Source: Fortiea contorta PCC 7126 (GTDB taxonomy: Bacteria > Cyanobacteriota > Cyanobacteriia > Cyanobacteriales > Nostocaceae). From it: a DNA stretch of 64,000 nucleotides. This document shows, piece by piece, positions 17,152 to 26,664 of this stretch (position 1 is the first letter of the stretch; every line of letters starts with the position of its first letter). The DNA lies in the NCBI RefSeq assembly GCF_000332295.1, contig NZ_KB235931.1, positions 460,389 to 524,388 of the forward strand, in the 5' to 3' direction. The notes beneath the pieces are model-generated. The model saw nothing but the letters and a program-made list of their open reading frames with translations, made no database searches and was not told where the DNA came from. Made by a program: the position numbers and the translations under genes.

Positions 17152-19644
17152 TTAATTTTTAAAAGTTTTGGTTCTAAACAACCGCATTCCATTTGCAGTT
17201 ACTAGCAGGGAAGTTCCTGTATCAGCTAAGACAGCGATCGCTAACCCAACAAATCCAAATGTCCCTAACAGCAAAAATAAAGCCTTAGTTATCAGAGAAA
17301 AAACCACATTCTGTTGAATCACTGACACAGTACGTCGGCTTAAATCTACTGCATAAGCAAGCTGTCTCAAGTCACTACCTACCAGCACCACATCTGCTGT
17401 TTCTAAAGCGATATCAATTCCACCCACAGCAAAACTAATATCTGCCGTAGCTAAAGCAGGTGCATCGTTAATGCCATCTCCAACCATACCTACTACTCCG
17501 TGACGACGCAACTGTTGAATTGCTTGCAGTTTATCTTCAGGTAACAGTTCTGCCTGATACTCTGTAATTCCAACTTGTTGGGCAATTTGCCTGGCCACAA
17601 CAGTGCGATCGCCACTCAACATTACCAACCGCTTCAATCCAACCCGCTTCAACTGTCGCAGGGCTTCTGTTGCTTCCAAGCGGATACCATCAGAAAGGGC
17701 GATCGCTCCTAATAATCCTTCATTTGTCCCTACAAGTACCGGAATCTGACCCAGTTGTTCAATTTCAGTTAACAAAGATTCAGCTTCATCAGACAAGCAA
17801 ATACTTTGGTCTGCAAATAACCTTCGATTACCAACCAAATAGAACATCTGACTCAAGTTTGCCTGAATTCCTTTACCGGGTAATGCGGTAAAATCAAGAG
17901 GCGTTGTTAACTCCATCCCCAAATCTTGAGCCTTGGCCACAATAGCTTTTGCTAGGGGATGTTCAGACTGTTGTTCTAAGGAAGCAGCAATCTGTAATAC
18001 CATGTCTGCATTCACTTTCCCCAAGTCATAAACCTGCTGCACAATGGGCAGCCCTTGTGTAATTGTGCCAGTTTTATCAAAAGCAAGGGTAGTCAGATGT
18101 CCAGCCGTTTCCAGTGCATTACCCCCTTTAAATAAAACGCCCTGCCGAGTTGCCGCACCAATGGCACTGACAATTGAAACTGGGGTAGAAATGACTAAGG
18201 CACAGGGACAAGCAATTACTAGCATGACCAGTGCGCGGTAAAGCCAGACGTTAAAAGGTTGAGTAAAAGCCAAGGGTGGTATTAGAGCAATGGCGATCGC
18301 TGCTAAAATCACTATCGGAGTGTAGACCTGTGCAAACTTATCCACCCATTGCTGTGAAGGTGCGCGGCTTTCTTGAGCTTGTTCCACCAAATTAATAATT
18401 TTGGCAACGGTTGTATCGCTAGAAGTGTGCGTAACTTTAACTTCTAAAAAACCTGTCTGATTTAGTGTTCCAGCAAAGACAGTATCCCCAACGGCTTTAT
18501 CTTCTGGAATTGACTCTCCTGTAATTGGAGACTGGTCAATGGCACTGTTACCAGAAACAACCACAGCATCCAACGCCACACGCCCTCCTGGTCGAATCGT
18601 CAAAATTTCACCTAGCTGAATACTCTCGACCGGAACTGTAAATTCTTGATTCCCGCGCTTAACTGTAGCAGTAGGTGGAGTCAAATCCATCAGTGAGCGA
18701 ATGGCGTTGCGGGTACGACTAAAGGTGAAAATCTGTAATGTTGTGCCTAAAGAGAACAAAAAGACAACCAGCCCTCCTTCAAACCAGTCTCCTAAAATCA
18801 CTGCCCCAATCACCGAAATAGTCATCAGCAGATTCATATCGGCGCGGCGCAAGCGCAATTCAAACAAACCAGCCCGTGCAATCGGATAGCCAGCAATTAC
18901 TATACCAATGCCATAAAAAGCTCGTGCAATCCAGATGGGTAGCACTAAATACTGAGTAAGTAAACCTAAAACTAAACCTATACCTGCAAGTATGACACTC
19001 TGTCCTCGACGATTTTCAATCCAGAATCTCCAGCTTGTTAAGTCGGATTTTTGTTTTTGTTTGGACTTGTTTATTGGCTGAGAATGCTCGTGGTCATGAC
19101 CACAAGCATCAGTGTGATGATTGGAACTTGTTTCAACACCCTCCTCGACCGTGTAACCTAAATCTTGAATCCGGTCATAAATTGCTTTCTCATTCACCAA
19201 TTGTGGGTCATAAGATACGTGTAATCTTTCGCTGGCAAAACTGACCGATGCTTCTTGTACGCCTATGATCTTCTGCACCCCAGCCTCAATGGTTTTCGCA
19301 CAACTGCCACAATCCATCCCGCCAATTTGTAGCTGTAGCGTTTTCACAAGAGCTATATCTACGTTGTCGTCTTCACCGCCACAGAAACGAGTATGCTGAT
19401 GGGATTGCGCCTCATAACTCTGCTCAACCGTATAACCCAAACCCTTAATTTGGTCATAAATACTCTTTTCACTCAATATCTCTGGATCATAAAAAACCCT
19501 AGCCTTACCAGTTGTAAAGTTTACCGTTGCTTCTGTCACACCATGTAACTGTTGCAAAGCGACTTCAATTGTCTTGGCGCAGCTTCCGCAGTCCATACCG
19601 CCAACTTGCAAAGTTTTGGTTTTGAGGTCAGGAGTTTGAGTCAT
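17152..19644 (-). CDS. P1B-type heavy-metal ATPase with two HMA domains (Zn/Cd/Co type)
   Basis: An 830-residue metal exporter. Two HMA domains carry GMDCGSC at residues ~16-22 and ~109-115, and a His-rich linker (HHTDACGHDHEH) lies near 177-187. The catalytic core shows TGES, the membrane motif ACPCAL, the phosphorylation site DKTGT, SEHPLAKAI and GDGINDAP. CPC with D/H-rich linkers suits divalent Zn, Cd, Co or Pb. I choose ATG 19644: a start at 19731 would place the operator at 19695-19716 inside the gene. It is divergent from the ArsR/SmtB gene, which almost certainly represses it. Confidence 0.92.
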   Translation of the reverse strand: MTQTPDLKTKTLQVGGMDCGSCAKTIEVALQQLHGVTEATVNFTTGKARVFYDPEILSEKSIYDQIKGLGYTVEQSYEAQSHQHTRFCGGEDDNVDIALVKTLQLQIGGMDCGSCAKTIEAGVQKIIGVQEASVSFASERLHVSYDPQLVNEKAIYDRIQDLGYTVEEGVETSSNHHTDACGHDHEHSQPINKSKQKQKSDLTSWRFWIENRRGQSVILAGIGLVLGLLTQYLVLPIWIARAFYGIGIVIAGYPIARAGLFELRLRRADMNLLMTISVIGAVILGDWFEGGLVVFLFSLGTTLQIFTFSRTRNAIRSLMDLTPPTATVKRGNQEFTVPVESIQLGEILTIRPGGRVALDAVVVSGNSAIDQSPITGESIPEDKAVGDTVFAGTLNQTGFLEVKVTHTSSDTTVAKIINLVEQAQESRAPSQQWVDKFAQVYTPIVILAAIAIALIPPLAFTQPFNVWLYRALVMLVIACPCALVISTPVSIVSAIGAATRQGVLFKGGNALETAGHLTTLAFDKTGTITQGLPIVQQVYDLGKVNADMVLQIAASLEQQSEHPLAKAIVAKAQDLGMELTTPLDFTALPGKGIQANLSQMFYLVGNRRLFADQSICLSDEAESLLTEIEQLGQIPVLVGTNEGLLGAIALSDGIRLEATEALRQLKRVGLKRLVMLSGDRTVVARQIAQQVGITEYQAELLPEDKLQAIQQLRRHGVVGMVGDGINDAPALATADISFAVGGIDIALETADVVLVGSDLRQLAYAVDLSRRTVSVIQQNVVFSLITKALFLLLGTFGFVGLAIAVLADTGTSLLVTANGMRLFRTKTFKN

Positions 19645-19694
19645 AGCGGCTTTAAAATCAAGGCGAAAAGTTAACTGCCAATATTCTAATACAA

Positions 19695-19716
19695 CAATTG
19701 AACAACTATTCAATTG
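19695..19716. promoter_or_regulatory. ArsR/SmtB-type operator between the ATPase and its repressor
   Basis: Perfect 8-bp arms CAATTGAA (19695-19702) and TTCAATTG (19709-19716) surround CAACTA, which gives TGAACAACTATTCA at the centre. This matches the classical SmtB/ZiaR operator form (TGAACA...TATTCA). It lies 50 bases before the ATPase ATG and 62 before the repressor ATG, so it can control both. Confidence 0.8.
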
Positions 19717-19722
19717 TAAAAC

Positions 19723-19757
19723 GGTTATCATTTTAGGTATTATTAAGATTGATAACC
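19723..19757. promoter_or_regulatory. Second inverted repeat in the ATPase/repressor spacer
   Basis: GGTTATC (19723-19729) and GATAACC (19751-19757) form 7-bp arms around an A/T-rich centre containing TATTAAGAT. It probably overlaps the repressor promoter and could be a second operator half or simply a hairpin. Confidence 0.4.
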
Positions 19758-19777
19758 ATTGCTAAGTAAAACTTGCT

Positions 19778-20170
19778 ATGAATAAGCACAAGAAAAAGCA
19801 GGACTTAGACTTAATTCCCAGTTCTGACACCCCTAAGTGTGATACTTATCTGGTGCATCTAGATAATGTACGCTCATCTCAGGCGCAAATTTTACCGACA
19901 GATAAAGCACAACAAATGGCAGAAATTTTTAGTGTGTTAGCAGATACAAACCGTATACGCCTCCTATCAGCTTTGGCTTCTAGTGAGTTGTGTGTTTGCG
20001 ATCTAGCTGCATTAACCAAAATGAGTGAATCAGCAGTTTGCCATCAGCTGCGGTTATTGAAAGCTATGCGTTTAGTTAGCTATCGTCGAGAAGGTCGGAA
20101 TGTTTATTATAGTTTGGCTGACAGTCACGTTATTAACTTATATCGCTCTTTAGTGGAAAATTTAAATTAA
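19778..20170 (+). CDS. ArsR/SmtB family metal-sensing repressor
   Basis: A 130-residue winged-helix repressor that leaves DNA when metal binds. The core MAEIFSVLADTNRIRLLSAL and recognition helix SESAVCHQLRLLK are typical. The alpha-3 metal ligands ELCVCDLA and an N-terminal Cys (PKCDTYLVHLDNV) match the alpha-3N site of AztR/BxmR-type sensors (Zn, Cd, Pb). The alpha-5 site is degraded: DSH is kept, but the later His is Asn and the chain ends before the Glu. So sensing probably relies on alpha-3N. It is divergent from the ATPase and shares its operator. Confidence 0.88.
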   Translation: MNKHKKKQDLDLIPSSDTPKCDTYLVHLDNVRSSQAQILPTDKAQQMAEIFSVLADTNRIRLLSALASSELCVCDLAALTKMSESAVCHQLRLLKAMRLVSYRREGRNVYYSLADSHVINLYRSLVENLN

Positions 20171-20250
20171 TAAAATATTGAAGTTTTAACTTATTGGTTT
20201 ATCAATTTTATTCTATAAAAATTAAAATACATAAAAAAATTTATATTTAT

Positions 20251-20281
20251 GCTTTGGGTATGCCTACAGCAATCCCAAAGC
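20251..20281. repeat. Hairpin GCTTTGGG/CCCAAAGC
   Basis: GCTTTGGG (20251-20258) pairs with CCCAAAGC (20274-20281) over a 15-base loop. I recall similar CTTTGGGATTGC...CCCAAAG blocks as dispersed repeats in cyanobacteria. It could also act as terminator of the repressor gene, but there is no T-run. Confidence 0.4.
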
Positions 20282-20394
20282 GTATATGCATTATATATTT
20301 TTGAGGTATTTTGTAGTTATGAATAACGTAATATTTTAAACATTAAAATAGCCTAAATATCATAGTTATTCCTAACAAAAATTACAACTAAAAA

Positions 20395-20411
20395 TTTCAC
20401 CCAAATTTCAT
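20395..20411 (+). promoter_or_regulatory. TTTCAC/TTTCAT direct-repeat box before the RND adaptor gene
   Basis: TTTCAC (20395-20400), CCAAA, TTTCAT (20406-20411). Unlike the other boxes, no TA-starting hexamer lies 15 bases downstream; TACTGG at 20424 is 12 bases away. Confidence 0.5.
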
Positions 20412-20571
20412 ACCGATATGAAATACTGGAAAAAGACTACTATTCAAACTCCTTAAACTACTCACAAAAGCGACGTAACTAGCTAAAGAAAGCGGTAGTC
20501 TAAATTTGCACATTAAATGCCAACATCCAAAGGCGATTCTGCTTTCTCATTAACTTAGGACACAACAAGCG

Positions 20572-22260
20572 ATGGGAATCTCTAATTTGTTTCAATGTTC
20601 TGCTCCACTGCGTTATGTTTCGTTGACAATGTTGAGTTTGTTACTACTAAATACTCCTACTACTGTTTTGGCTGGTGCTGGACACGACCATAGCGGTGCA
20701 AGTTCATTTCAGGGTGGGGGAAGCAAAGCAACTGGTTCTGTTGAAGTTGACGCAGAAACCGCAAAACTGCTAGGAGTTAAGGTCGAACCAGTGCAACGTC
20801 AACGATTAGCTGTCGGCATTAAAACTACTGGACAGATTGAAACCTTACCTAGCCAAAAAGTGGAAGTCACCACCCCAATTCAAGGAGTAAAAGTAGTTGA
20901 ACTGTTGGTAGAACCAGGCGCATCAGTAAAGAAAGGTCAACCTGTCGCCGTTGTAACCAGTCCAGATTTAGTGACATTGCGCGTGGAATCTCAAGACAAA
21001 TTAGCACAAAGTCAAGCTGATCTACAACAGGCTGAAGCTGACTTGAGGCTGGCTCAACAAAATTACGATCGCTATCAGCAAATAGCCGCAGCAGAAGTCG
21101 CCCAAGCTCAAAGCCAAGTAGCATTCGCTCAAGAAAAGTATGAGAAAGATCAAGTGTTAGCTACTGAAGGTGCTTTGGCACGTCGCAACGCTCTTGAATC
21201 TCAAACCCAACTAGCAGAAGCTAAAGCTAAACTAACCACAGCCAACAGCCGCCGCGATGTCATTGCGGCTGAAAATCAACTCAAACGCGCTCAAGCAGCA
21301 GTTAGCCTAGCAAAATCCAATATTAATCGCAGCAGTGCTATTTATGAAACTCGCCTTTCTCAACTAGGAAACCGCGCTAATACTAAGGGACTAATAACAG
21401 TAACAGCTCCGATTTCTGGCAAGGTTGTTGATAGGGAAGTTACTATCGGTCAATCATTTCAGAACGCGGGTAGCAGGTTAATGACAATTGTGAATGATAG
21501 TCGGGTTTTTGCCACAGCGAATATCTATGAAAAAGATTTAGATAAAGTGAGGACAGGTCAACAGGTAAGGATGAAAGTTGCTAGTGTACCTAATCAAACC
21601 TTTATAGGCCGGATTACACGGATTGGCTCAGTAGTCGAAGGAGAAACGCGAGTAGTACCAGTACAAGCCGAAGTCAATAATGCTAGAGGACAGCTCAAAC
21701 CCGGAATGTTTGCCGAACTTGAAGTTGTAACAGACCAGACATCTACAGCTACTTTGGCAATTCCCCAGTCTGCTGTAGTGGATGCAAATAATAAGAAATT
21801 GGTTTATGTTCAAAACGGCAATGCTTTCCAATCGGTTGAAGTTGAGTTAGGACAAACCTCTGGAGATTTAATTGAGATTAAAAGCGGTTTATTCGAGGGA
21901 GATTCAGTAGTTACCCAACGTGCGCCACAACTTTATGCACAGTCGTTGAAGGGTGGTAGTAAATCCAACGAAGGAGAAGAACAGGAACAAGCACATTCAG
22001 AGGAAACTGAGGCTAAAGCTAACAGCTTCCCTCTACCTTTATGGTTACTAGGTGCAGGGGGAGGAGTGGCGATCGCAACTTTGGCTTTCCTAGCTGGTAG
22101 TTTCTGGTCTAGCCGTCGTAACCGTTCCCGTCTAGTACCAGTAGGTGACGGTTTTAATTATGAAACCGAGGTTTATATCGACAACCACAAACAACCAAGC
22201 CCCTCTACTCCCGCCATTTCTGTTGAGAAAAATGACAAGGATACTCATTCCAATTACTAA
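20572..22260 (+). CDS. Periplasmic adaptor of an RND efflux pump (CusB/CzcB-like)
   Basis: A 562-residue membrane-fusion protein that couples an RND permease to the outer membrane. It has a signal peptide, a metal-binding-like GAGHDHSG segment near residue 37, a biotinyl-lipoyl half-motif (GASVKKGQPVAVV), a long coiled coil (~140-255), the second lipoyl half (VTAPISGKVVDREVTIGQ) and beta-barrel region. Unusually, the C-terminus carries a membrane helix (PLPLWLLGAGGGVAIATLAF, ~480-505) and a cytoplasmic tail. It is followed by a permease gene 273 bases downstream. Confidence 0.88.
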   Translation: MGISNLFQCSAPLRYVSLTMLSLLLLNTPTTVLAGAGHDHSGASSFQGGGSKATGSVEVDAETAKLLGVKVEPVQRQRLAVGIKTTGQIETLPSQKVEVTTPIQGVKVVELLVEPGASVKKGQPVAVVTSPDLVTLRVESQDKLAQSQADLQQAEADLRLAQQNYDRYQQIAAAEVAQAQSQVAFAQEKYEKDQVLATEGALARRNALESQTQLAEAKAKLTTANSRRDVIAAENQLKRAQAAVSLAKSNINRSSAIYETRLSQLGNRANTKGLITVTAPISGKVVDREVTIGQSFQNAGSRLMTIVNDSRVFATANIYEKDLDKVRTGQQVRMKVASVPNQTFIGRITRIGSVVEGETRVVPVQAEVNNARGQLKPGMFAELEVVTDQTSTATLAIPQSAVVDANNKKLVYVQNGNAFQSVEVELGQTSGDLIEIKSGLFEGDSVVTQRAPQLYAQSLKGGSKSNEGEEQEQAHSEETEAKANSFPLPLWLLGAGGGVAIATLAFLAGSFWSSRRNRSRLVPVGDGFNYETEVYIDNHKQPSPSTPAISVEKNDKDTHSNY

Positions 22261-22533
22261 TAAAAAATTTGCGGTGCTGATTAAAAATATGAATTTATCG
22301 GGCTACGCTCCGCTAACGCTCAGTACCGCTTTCGCGTAGCGTCCCGTAGGGAAGGCGGAACCCGCAGAGTGGTGCAGAGAGTAGGAGTTTGAAATACTTG
22401 ATTTTTTATTTCATACTTCAATTCAGCAACGCCAAAAATTAATCATGTGGAATTTGAAATTTTCTCTTATAAAGTTGTGAATTTGAAATAATTAACAACT
22501 AATAACCAACAACAATTAACAACTAAATAGATA
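22261..22533. repeat. Interspersed repeat between adaptor and permease genes
   Basis: The segment about 22298-22375 (GGGCTACGCTCCGCTAACGC, GCTTTCGCGTAGCGTCCCGT, AGGGAAGGCGGAACCCGC) is a GC-rich cyanobacterial interspersed repeat with internal inverted pairs such as GCTACGC/GCGTAGC. The remaining A/T-rich part holds TTAACAACTAATAACCAACA-type runs just before the permease. No gene is visible. Confidence 0.5.
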
Positions 22534-25500
22534 ATGATTAGTACAGTTGCTAAATGGGTAATTTCTCGACGCTGGTTAATAGTAATTGGGGCACTTATTT
22601 CCACAATAATCATATTATTTAATACCATCCCGCAAATGCCGTTGGATGTTTTCCCCAACTTTGCACCTCCCCAGGTCGAAATTGAAACAGAAGCTCCCGG
22701 ACTCGCTCCTGAAGAAATAGAATCTCTGGTGACATTACCAATTGAAAGCTCAATCAACGGCACACCAGGGATCAGCGCAGTTCGTTCTTCCTCCTCAGCA
22801 GGACTTTCTGTAGTCAGAGTTGTTTTTGGCTGGGGAACGGATATCTATCAAGCCCGCCAGTTAGTACAGGAACGACTACAACAAGCAGTGAGTAAGCTGC
22901 CTCAAGGAATTGAAACACCAAGACTCGCTCCTATCAGTTCACCTATCGGCACTGTATTAAAATATGCTTTCACAGTGGAAGAGGAGGGACCCAAAGGAGA
23001 AACATCCATCCAAAAACCAACATCTAAAATCGACTTGATGGAAGTACGCCGAATCGTTGATTGGCAAGTTACAAATCGCCTTTTAGCTGTGCCTGGCGTT
23101 AGTCAAGTGCTAGTGTATGGCGGTGAAGTGCGCCAGTATCAAGTACTAGTAGACCCGAACAAACTCAGAGGTTTTAATGTATCCTTACAGCAAGTATCTG
23201 AGGCAGTACAGGGAGCAAATGTCAATGCTCCTGGTGGATTTTTAATCAGCTCTGACAAGCAAACTCTGATTCGGGGAATTGGCCGAATTGAATCCTTGGA
23301 TGATTTAAAACAATCTGTAATTGTTGCCCGTCAAGGAACGCCTGTGCGCTTGGGAGATGTTGCCGAAATTCAAATTGGCGGTGCGATTAAGATAGGCGAT
23401 GGCAGCTTAAATGGCAAAGATGCTGTAGTGGTGATGGTGAATAAACAACCGCTAGCTGATACTCCCACCGTCACCCGTGCGATTGAAGCCGCAATATCTG
23501 AGCTAAAAGCAGGTTTACCGAAAGAAATTAAAGTAAATCAAACCTTCCGCCAAGCAGATTATATTGATGCTTCAGTAGAAAATGTTAGATCAGCTTTGGT
23601 GGAAGGTAGTATCATTGCAGCCGTTATCCTCATCCCTTTTTTAATGAATTGGCGGACTCTGGGAGTTGTGCTGTTAAATTTTGCCCTGACTTTTATATTT
23701 TCATTGCAAATATTATCTTTTTTGGGCTTGGGACTGAATACAATGACTCTGGGAGGATTAGCGATCGCCATTGGTACAGCGATCGATGATGCCATTGTCT
23801 ATGCAGAAAATGTTTTTCGTTTATTACGACAAAATAAATACTCTCCCAACCCTAGTCCAGTACTAGAAATTGTTTTTGAAGGAGTACAGGAAGTCCAGGA
23901 ATCTCTGATTGGGGCAACTTTAATTACTATTGTCGTTTTTTCTCCAATATTTGCCCTCGCTGGTGTAGAGGGTCGGATTTTTGGCCCGATGGGTCTTAGT
24001 TATCTGGTGGTAGTTATAGTTTCTAGTTTAGAAGCGCTGCTTGTAAGTCCGGCTTTGTGTGCAATCTTACTTCCACACGGAAAAATGCCGTTAAAGGAAC
24101 CATTAATACCCCGAATTTTCAAGCGGCTGTATTATCCTTGTCTAAATTTTGCTATCCGCAGTCCCATGATCATTATCTCTGTGGCTGTGGCGGGGATGAT
24201 AGCGGCAATAGTGATTTTTCCAGCTTTGGGACGGGCTTTTTTACCAGAATTTCAAGAATCAACCTTAGTCAATACTTTAGCTCTTTATCCAGGTTCATCT
24301 TTAGAAGCTACTAACAGTGCCGCCTTTGTGTTGGAGAATAAACTCAAAGATGATCCCAGGTTAAAATATGTGCAGTTACGGGCAGGACGCGCCCCTAGTG
24401 ATCCAGATGCAGCACCCGTAAATCTTGGTCATCTCGATATTGGTCTGAGTGACAAAGGAATGGAAAAGCGTAAAGAAACAGTAGAATGGTTGCGGGAAGA
24501 ATTTAATAAAATACCTGGTGCTGCTGTAAATATTGGTGGATTTATTGCTCACAGAATTGATGAAATATTATCCGGGGTTAGAAGTCAAATTGCTGTAAAA
24601 ATATTTGGCTCAGACTTAGAAGAACTCCGCCGGATTGGTCAACAAGTTGAAAGTGCAATGTCATCTGTGTCTGGGCTTGTAGATTTACAATTAGAACCGC
24701 AAGTTCCTATCAAACAAATTCAAATAAAATTTGACCGTGTTGCCGCATCACGTTATGGTTTAACAGTTGGGCAACTATCTGAACTTGTCGAAACTGCACT
24801 TAATGGCAAAGTAGTATCGCAAGTTTTGGACAAGCAACAAAGTTTTGATTTAATTGTCTGGTTACAGTCAGAATACCGGAATAATTTACAAACAATTGAA
24901 AATTTGTTAGTTGATACTCCTTCCCAAGGTGGAAATGAAGGAGGAAATAAAATTCCTTTAGCTAACGTGGCTAAAGTTACCTATGGCACTGGCCCAAATA
25001 CCATTAACAGGCAAAATGTCTCCCGTCTAATTGTAGTATCTGCTAATGCTCAGGGCAAAGATTTGCGATCGGTAGTCAATGAAATTCAAAACAAAGTCAA
25101 GGCACAAGTGCAATTGCCCTCTGGTTACTTTATTCAGTATGGCGGTCAATTTGAAGCCGAAGAAAGAGCCTCACAAAATATTTTAATTTTCAGTGCTATT
25201 TCCTTCGTAGTGATTACGGTATTAATGTATCTTTCTGTCAAATCCATTGCTTCTACAGCAATGATTATGATTAACTTGCCCATCGCTCTAGTCGGAGGTG
25301 TAATTGCTGTGGCACTAACAGGGGGCGTTGTTTCAGTCGCTTCCTTGGTAGGTTTTGTGACTTTATTTGGTGTAGCTACTCGCAACGGACTACTTTTAGT
25401 AGACAATTACACTACTAAATTTTCTAGCGGAATGTCGTTAAAAGAAATCCTTATAGCCGGGTCAATGGAAAGACTAAATGCTATTTTGATGACATCTTTT

Positions 25501-25725
25501 ACATCCGCTTTGGGATTAGTACCGTTAGTAATTGCATCGGGGCCAGGTAAGGAAGTTTTGCAGCCACTTTCGATAGTGGTTTTAGGTGGTTTGTTTACTT
25601 CTACAGCGTTAACCTTGCTGGTTTTACCTGCTTTGTACTCGAAGTTTGGTAGGTTTTTATTACCTAAGCGAAGTGCGGCTGTTGAGGAAAACGGGAAGGT
25701 AGCTGGGGTGGTTTTGGAGAATTAA
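22534..25725 (+). CDS. RND efflux permease, heavy-metal (CusA/CzcA) family
   Basis: A 1063-residue inner-membrane pump driven by protons. The N-terminal helix and QMPLDVFPNFAPPQVEIETE start the porter domain. Helix 4 has AIAIGTAIDDAIVYAENV with the proton-relay acidic residues. The second half repeats the layout (LVGFVTLFGVATRNGLLLVD). Length equals the family norm. Compared with the paralog at 29327, an insert of about 20 residues sits at residues ~150-168 (EEEGPKGETSIQKPTSKI) in the first porter domain. It works with the adaptor upstream. Confidence 0.93.
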   Translation: MISTVAKWVISRRWLIVIGALISTIIILFNTIPQMPLDVFPNFAPPQVEIETEAPGLAPEEIESLVTLPIESSINGTPGISAVRSSSSAGLSVVRVVFGWGTDIYQARQLVQERLQQAVSKLPQGIETPRLAPISSPIGTVLKYAFTVEEEGPKGETSIQKPTSKIDLMEVRRIVDWQVTNRLLAVPGVSQVLVYGGEVRQYQVLVDPNKLRGFNVSLQQVSEAVQGANVNAPGGFLISSDKQTLIRGIGRIESLDDLKQSVIVARQGTPVRLGDVAEIQIGGAIKIGDGSLNGKDAVVVMVNKQPLADTPTVTRAIEAAISELKAGLPKEIKVNQTFRQADYIDASVENVRSALVEGSIIAAVILIPFLMNWRTLGVVLLNFALTFIFSLQILSFLGLGLNTMTLGGLAIAIGTAIDDAIVYAENVFRLLRQNKYSPNPSPVLEIVFEGVQEVQESLIGATLITIVVFSPIFALAGVEGRIFGPMGLSYLVVVIVSSLEALLVSPALCAILLPHGKMPLKEPLIPRIFKRLYYPCLNFAIRSPMIIISVAVAGMIAAIVIFPALGRAFLPEFQESTLVNTLALYPGSSLEATNSAAFVLENKLKDDPRLKYVQLRAGRAPSDPDAAPVNLGHLDIGLSDKGMEKRKETVEWLREEFNKIPGAAVNIGGFIAHRIDEILSGVRSQIAVKIFGSDLEELRRIGQQVESAMSSVSGLVDLQLEPQVPIKQIQIKFDRVAASRYGLTVGQLSELVETALNGKVVSQVLDKQQSFDLIVWLQSEYRNNLQTIENLLVDTPSQGGNEGGNKIPLANVAKVTYGTGPNTINRQNVSRLIVVSANAQGKDLRSVVNEIQNKVKAQVQLPSGYFIQYGGQFEAEERASQNILIFSAISFVVITVLMYLSVKSIASTAMIMINLPIALVGGVIAVALTGGVVSVASLVGFVTLFGVATRNGLLLVDNYTTKFSSGMSLKEILIAGSMERLNAILMTSFTSALGLVPLVIASGPGKEVLQPLSIVVLGGLFTSTALTLLVLPALYSKFGRFLLPKRSAAVEENGKVAGVVLEN

Positions 25726-25774
25726 TTAGCATCACTAAGTTAAGCGCAGATGGGACAGTAATTTTGCTAAAGTA

Positions 25775-25799
25775 CAGCCAGTGAATTCTTTACTGGCTG
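25775..25799. terminator. Hairpin after the first RND permease gene
   Basis: CAGCCAGT (25775-25782) pairs perfectly with ACTGGCTG (25792-25799) around a 9-base loop, 50 bases after the permease stop. No T-run follows on the plus strand, so it is a weak terminator candidate or a leader structure of the next gene. Confidence 0.45.
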
Positions 25800-25842
25800 A
25801 TAATATAAAAAGTAATTTATAGGTACATATAAAGTTCCAATA

Positions 25843-26574
25843 ATGGGCATCGCTGATCCAATAAAATACTCGTACAATATCACTTTTATGAGATTTTTTG
25901 AAAAAAGTATAGGGGGAAAATATTTCAAGTTGTTCCGTTACCTGCAATGGATTTTGCTAGGTTTAGTAATTAGCGTATTAGCAAAACCTTTAATAGCAAC
26001 GGCTTATATAGGTTTAATGACGAATGGCGATCGCTACCTTCAACCAGAATTAGTCCCAAAAGAACAGGTTGCAATAGTATTCGGTGCAGGAATTCTTCCA
26101 AATGGTAATCCCACACCCATGTTGTCAGACCGTGTAGAAGCTGCTGTCAAACTTTATAAAATGGGAAAGATTAGTAAACTCTTGATGACAGGAGATAACA
26201 GTACAGTTTCCTATAATGAGGTCAGGTCTATGCTGAAATATGCCCATGATCTGGGTGTACCGATGAAAAACATTACCCTAGACTATGCAGGTTTCAGCAC
26301 TTATGAGAGTTGTTATCGCGCTCATAAGGTTTTTGGTGTACATACAGCTGTTGTCATCACTCAAAATTATCATCTTCCCCGCACTGTTTACACCTGTCGC
26401 CAATTAGGAATAAAGACAGTTGGTTTAGGAACTCCAGATATAGAAATTTATGGACTACGAGGAATGATTCCCGATTTATTACGGGAATCATTAGCGAATG
26501 TCAAGGCTTTGTGGGAAGTTGATATCACCCGTCCCCGACCTACTTTTTTAGGACAGTTTGAACCAATTAATTGA
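25843..26574 (+). CDS. SanA/YdcF-like membrane protein (DUF218)
   Basis: A 243-residue protein with one N-terminal membrane helix (YLQWILLGLVISVLAKPLIA) and a DUF218 domain: VAIVFGAGILPNGNPTPMLS, KLLMTGDNST, VPMKNITLDYAGFSTYES and VVITQNYHLPRTVYTC. SanA is linked to envelope barrier function in enteric bacteria; the reaction is unknown. The ATG at 25843 lacks a clear ribosome site; ATG 25888 is also possible. It lies between an RND gene and a sigma factor gene and may be transcribed with the latter, 90 bases downstream. Confidence 0.85.
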   Translation: MGIADPIKYSYNITFMRFFEKSIGGKYFKLFRYLQWILLGLVISVLAKPLIATAYIGLMTNGDRYLQPELVPKEQVAIVFGAGILPNGNPTPMLSDRVEAAVKLYKMGKISKLLMTGDNSTVSYNEVRSMLKYAHDLGVPMKNITLDYAGFSTYESCYRAHKVFGVHTAVVITQNYHLPRTVYTCRQLGIKTVGLGTPDIEIYGLRGMIPDLLRESLANVKALWEVDITRPRPTFLGQFEPIN

Positions 26575-26664
26575 TGAAGGTTTTAAAATTTATCATCTCA
26601 ATTATTTTATGCTTATTTATTTTTATGTAACATTTGATTTTATTCAATTGAGGCTAACATATTT

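Larger units (their letters stand above)
20171..20571. other. Spacer with a hairpin and a TTTCAY box
   Basis: No gene is visible. It holds the hairpin at 20251-20281 and the direct-repeat box at 20395-20411. The leader after the box is about 160 bases and may carry a second promoter (TACTAT at 20438-20443). Confidence 0.4.

Noticed and set aside
19645..19731. N-terminal extension of the metal ATPase
   Set aside because: It would lie over the ArsR/SmtB operator and adds 29 residues unlike any HMA domain.
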